Made by a program: the position numbers and the translations under genes
Origin: Geobacter sp. UBA698
GTDB taxonomy: Bacteria; Desulfobacterota; Desulfuromonadia; Geobacterales; Pseudopelobacteraceae
NCBI GenBank assembly: GCA_002298925.1
Contig: DBMM01000039.1
Location: 25,173-48,947 of the forward strand
Length of the DNA stretch: 23,775 bases
Reading direction: 5' to 3'
Part shown: positions 20,480 to 23,775 of the stretch, one piece after another
Numbering within the stretch: position 1 is the stretch's first letter
Layout of the letters: every line of letters starts with the position of its first letter
The notes under the pieces: generated by a model
Database searches by the model: none
Told to the model about the DNA's origin: nothing
What the model saw: only the letters and a program-made list of their open reading frames with translations

Positions 20480-23173
20480 TCAGGTTTCTGCTTTAAGGAG
20501 CGCCCTGAGTTTTTCATTGGCCGCATGCAGCTCAGACTGCAGCGTCTTGGCCGCAGTGATGTCGATAAAGGTGATCACGACACCGTTGATCACGTTTTCC
20601 ATTGTCCGGTATGGCATGATGCGCACCGTCAACCAGCGCCCGTCATTGGTAGGAATCTGTTTCTCTGTAAATACCAATGTGCGCAGCACCTCCAACGCAT
20701 CTCCCGACAGTTCAGGGTAGTTCAGATTGGTGGCAATGTCGCTGAGCGGCCGCCCCACGTCTCCGGGGATCAGCTTGAACAGCTTGTTCGTACCGGTGGT
20801 GAAGCTCCGGACGTTGAGCTGGTTGTCAAGAAACACAACCGCGATTTCCGTGCTGTTGAGCAGGTTCTGCATGTCGTTGCAAATCACGGAATATTCTTCC
20901 ATTTTGGCCTGTTGCTCTACATTGATGGTCTGCAGCTCTTCGTTCATGGACTGCATCTCTTCCTTGGAGGTGGTCAGTTCCTCATTGGTCGACTGCAGTT
21001 CCTCATTCGTTGACTGCAATTCTTCATTGGCGGACTTGAGCTCCTCCTGCGAGGCCTGCATCTCCTCGCGGGTGGTCTTCAACTCAGCACAGGTTGTTAG
21101 CAATTCAAGCTCCAGTTCCGCCACCCGGGTACTGTCGGCCGGAGTGGTTTTCGCACGTTTCCTGACTCTGCTTGCAGGGGGTGTGGCAACATCCCGGAAT
21201 ACGACCATCAGCAATCCTTGTAGTCCGCCGGGTTCTTCGATAGGCTGAACGGTGATGTCAACGATCTGCGAGCCGCCATTGATCCCGACTTTGAGCCCCC
21301 TGGCAATGAGTGTTTCCTTCTGCCGGACCGCCTGCTGGAAGGTTCTTGTCAGCTCGAAGCGAAGCCCTTCGCGGGCCATGGCGAAGATATTCCAGTTGGC
21401 CTTGCCGGAGGCCGGTTCCAGGTACTTGCCTGTTCGTCCGTTGATGTAGAGGATGTCTCCGGCGTCGTTGACCAGTACGGCAGGCAGTGTATAACGACGC
21501 AGAAGCATCTGGTCCGCAAGCGTCTGCAGATTTGCGGGCGGTTTCAGCATGGGCGACTCCTTCGGTGTTTCCGTCCGGTAGGGGCCAAAGGAAGACGGAA
21601 ACGCTAACATTACAGGTTGCAGGAGCGATTCGCGTCGCTGGTAGATTCTCGATTTTGCATCGAACGGCGAGAAGATATCCGCGAAACCGCTGGCGGTTTC
21701 AGCGACCCCCAAAAACAGAATCCCGCCGGGCTTGAGACTGAAGTGAAAGAGCGGCAGGAGTTTTTTCTGCAACTCTGACGTCAGATAGATAAGCAGATTG
21801 CGGCAGACGATAATGTCCAGCTTGGTGAAAGGGGGGTCCATGACTACGTTCTGGGTGGCAAAGGTTACCCTGTCCCTGATCTCCTTGCGGACCCGGTACC
21901 CGGTCTCTTCCTTGATAAAAAAGCGGCGCAGGCGTTCGTCACTGACATCCGCGGCGATGTTGGGCGGGAAAACCCCCTTTCGCGCCCGCTCGATCGCGTC
22001 ATGATTCAGGTCGGTGGCAAAGATCTGCAGCGAGAAATTTCCATTGTGCGTAACCTGTTCGATCACTTCAGTGAAGGCAATGGCCAGAGAGTAGGCTTCT
22101 TCTCCGGTGGAGCAGCCTACGGACCATGCTCGCACCATCCCGCCGCCAGGATGGGCTGCCAGTAGTAGCGGAATCACATCTTGCTGAAGGTGCTCCCACG
22201 CCGCAGGGTCACGGAAAAAGCTGGTCACCCCGATCAGGAGTTCCTTGAAGAGGAGTTCAGCTTCTTGGGCATTTTCCTGCAAATAGCGAGCGTAGGTAGT
22301 GATTTTGTCGATCTGGTGGATCCCCATGCGCCGTTCGATCCGCCGATACATGGTGCTTTTCTTGTACATCGAGAAATCGTGACCGGTTTTGGAACGCAGC
22401 AAGATGAATATTTTTTCCAGGCCACTCTGGTTCATTTTTTCCAGTGACAGGTCTGTTTTGTCGATGACGATGGCATGCCGGAAATAGTCAATTATCCTTC
22501 CAGGCATTTCTTCAACCGGGGCAACCAGATCAGCTGCCCCGGCATCAATGGCGCTTCTGGGCATCTTGTCGAATTTTGCCGAGGAAGGTTCCTGAACCAG
22601 TGTCAATCCACCGTGAGCCTTGATCGCCTGCAGCCCCAGCGAGCCGTCCGACCCCATACCAGAGAGGATGACACCGATGCTGCGCTCCTGGAGGTCTTCG
22701 GCAAGGGAGCGTAAGAATAAATCGATGGGCAATCGCAAGCCGCGGGGAGTCGTCGGCGTGAACAGATGCAGCGTGCCGTGCAGAATGGAGAGATCCTTGT
22801 TGGGAGGAATCACATAGACACAGTTTGGCTTGACCTTCATCCGCTCCTTGACCTGCAGTACGGTCATTGTTGTGCTGCGCTGAAGCAACTCCGGCAACAT
22901 CCCCTTATGGGTCGGATCCAGGTGCTGGACAATGACAAAGGCCAGTCCGCTCCCAACTGGCAAATGGCGCAGGAACAGCTCCAGAGCTTCGAGACCCCCG
23001 GCCGATGCCCCGATGCCGACGATTGCCAGTGGCTCCACCCTCTCACCATGTTTCTGCTCGGCTTTTCCCGTGACAACTGTATCGGCGCCTTGCTCCCCCT
23101 CAGTTATAGGGGCTGAAGAATGGGCTTGACCAGTCGGAGCAGCAGTGCGCTTGCGCGTCTGCTTACTTGCCAT
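20480..23173 (-). CDS. CheB-CheR-PAS fusion protein
   Basis: An 897-residue fusion. The CheB methylesterase domain (48-235) has S57 in GIGASAGG, H84 in VIVQHLDP and D176 in SGMGSDGS, so the catalytic triad is intact, but there is no receiver domain. The CheR methyltransferase (about 250-515) has SVGCSTGEEAYSLAIAFTEV for S-adenosylmethionine binding, TSFFRDP and FDIIVCRN-type blocks (KLDIIVCRNLLIYL). A PAS-like region (550-660), a repetitive coiled coil (690-760; EELQSTNEELTTSKEEM) and a final PAS domain (about 768-875) follow. Such fusions typically feed kinase circuits and not flagellar arrays; no MCP is present here. CAGGAG lies five bases before the ATG, and it is first in the operon. Confidence 0.94.
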   Translation of the reverse strand: MASKQTRKRTAAPTGQAHSSAPITEGEQGADTVVTGKAEQKHGERVEPLAIVGIGASAGGLEALELFLRHLPVGSGLAFVIVQHLDPTHKGMLPELLQRSTTMTVLQVKERMKVKPNCVYVIPPNKDLSILHGTLHLFTPTTPRGLRLPIDLFLRSLAEDLQERSIGVILSGMGSDGSLGLQAIKAHGGLTLVQEPSSAKFDKMPRSAIDAGAADLVAPVEEMPGRIIDYFRHAIVIDKTDLSLEKMNQSGLEKIFILLRSKTGHDFSMYKKSTMYRRIERRMGIHQIDKITTYARYLQENAQEAELLFKELLIGVTSFFRDPAAWEHLQQDVIPLLLAAHPGGGMVRAWSVGCSTGEEAYSLAIAFTEVIEQVTHNGNFSLQIFATDLNHDAIERARKGVFPPNIAADVSDERLRRFFIKEETGYRVRKEIRDRVTFATQNVVMDPPFTKLDIIVCRNLLIYLTSELQKKLLPLFHFSLKPGGILFLGVAETASGFADIFSPFDAKSRIYQRRESLLQPVMLAFPSSFGPYRTETPKESPMLKPPANLQTLADQMLLRRYTLPAVLVNDAGDILYINGRTGKYLEPASGKANWNIFAMAREGLRFELTRTFQQAVRQKETLIARGLKVGINGGSQIVDITVQPIEEPGGLQGLLMVVFRDVATPPASRVRKRAKTTPADSTRVAELELELLTTCAELKTTREEMQASQEELKSANEELQSTNEELQSTNEELTTSKEEMQSMNEELQTINVEQQAKMEEYSVICNDMQNLLNSTEIAVVFLDNQLNVRSFTTGTNKLFKLIPGDVGRPLSDIATNLNYPELSGDALEVLRTLVFTEKQIPTNDGRWLTVRIMPYRTMENVINGVVITFIDITAAKTLQSELHAANEKLRALLKAET

Positions 23174-23668
23174 GATGACTCCTGGGCGATTGAATTTGTT
23201 TCTTACGGATGGAGTTCTTTTTACGCCCTGGCGGCGTCAATCTTCAGGATTACGTGTGCGGCGTACGCCAGCAGGGCTTCATGCAACCCACTGATTTCAT
23301 TGCCAGGACTTAATAATCCGTCTTTCCGGATCGAATGACAAATGTTTCTCTTCCGGAGTTCCGGATGGAAACGAATTAGCAGCAGTATACCTGAACGAAT
23401 GTCATTTGTCCTGAATAGTAGCTGATATTTGTAGTCCCCAGTCGTTTCAATACTCACCGCACGGAACAGTAGGACAAACGTCGATAGCCATTTCCCCGAA
23501 AACCATAACCCCTTCTTCGTGCAACAGCTATGCGAAAAACAGCCAAGCCCTGATATGAGTCTGAGAATTTATCAATTACACTCGCTGTATGATCAGGCAG
23601 CGTCGATCCCTTACGGTGAGCTCCAGTAGTTGGTTCACGGTAATGGATAACAACGTGTAGAGCCTTTG
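23174..23668. other. Gene-poor leader upstream of the CheB-CheR operon
   Basis: No convincing protein gene is visible. A minus-strand frame (23221-23457, GTG start) lacks a ribosome binding site and recognisable content. An 8-bp dyad GACAAATG/CATTTGTC near 23336-23412 and repeated TTCCGGA words near 23317-23364 may belong to the promoter of the CheB-CheR operon. A plus-strand transcript ending at the terminator at 23669 could arise here. Confidence 0.4.
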
Positions 23669-23705
23669 ACCGGGGTTTTGTGTGCCTCCGGGCCCCGGTT
23701 TTTTT
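23669..23705 (+). terminator. Strong plus-strand intrinsic terminator without an obvious gene
   Basis: The stem ACCGGGG (23669-23675) / CCCCGGT (23693-23699) is followed by seven T (23699-23705). It works only in the plus direction, since the minus side has no T-run. No plus-strand coding sequence precedes it in the last 600 bases, so it may end a small RNA. Confidence 0.8.
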
Positions 23706-23775
23706 CAAAATTTTACCACTACAGCGCATGGTGAAAAGCGACATTGAACAGTTGGCAAGCATGGCCACAAAACCT

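Noticed and set aside
23454..23768. A 104-codon minus-strand frame at the right end
   Set aside because: It runs straight through the plus-strand terminator hairpin, has basic low-information composition and no recognisable motif.

Overview
The window looks like a chromosomal accessory stretch of a Gram-negative bacterium, most likely a geobacter-like member of the Desulfuromonadota. That placement is inference. It rests on the gene mix (CheB-CheR fusion with a soluble HisKA_3 kinase and NarL regulator, KaiC-like ATPase next to GGDEF-EAL, DUF3309, CsbD, DUF1003), on A/T-flanked palindromic terminators, and on dispersed CGCAGATGAACGC-type repeats. No rRNA, tRNA, CRISPR array or intact insertion sequence was seen.

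Region 1 (1-3300) is a toxin-antitoxin and gene-fragment zone on mixed strands. It has vapBC, a hicB antitoxin behind a decayed hicA, and higBA with a recognisable promoter. These are followed by remnants: the 3' third of pdxA, the first 33 codons of a small conserved protein, and a piece of a RhuM-family gene that ends in a 33-bp palindrome. Several of these pieces are under 60 codons.

Region 2 (3290-4230) holds one secreted proline-rich/His-rich protein, a strong bidirectional terminator and an inverted dispersed repeat.

Region 3 (4228-8143, minus strand) is a tightly coupled three-gene operon with 4-bp ATGA overlaps: an unrecognised 151-aa helical protein, a double-domain KaiC-like ATPase, and a GGDEF-EAL protein whose N-terminus is 17 consecutive heptads. 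It is the best candidate here for an undescribed signalling system, linking RecA/KaiC-type ATPases to cyclic-di-GMP turnover.

Region 4 (8560-13620) contains the potassium transporter kup and a set of small envelope or stress proteins: a Thivi_2564-type membrane protein, DUF3309, a lipoprotein, CsbD with a second CsbD-like remnant, and DUF1003. Between csbD and DUF1003 lies eroded sequence with coding-looking fragments. A 216-bp element upstream of csbD recurs 6.1 kb away in the same orientation, upstream of the alpha-glucan operon.

Region 5 (13712-17893, minus) is an alpha-glucan operon. It carries a decayed C-terminus of what may be a GH57/DUF3536 gene, then treZ, then an amylo-alpha-1,6-glucosidase, all overlapping.

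Region 6 (18411-23173, minus) is a signalling operon: CheB-CheR-PAS fusion, PAS/HisKA_3 histidine kinase, NarL/FixJ response regulator, ending in a hairpin terminator. The last 600 bp hold no convincing protein gene, but they contain a strong plus-strand terminator that has no coding sequence in front of it.
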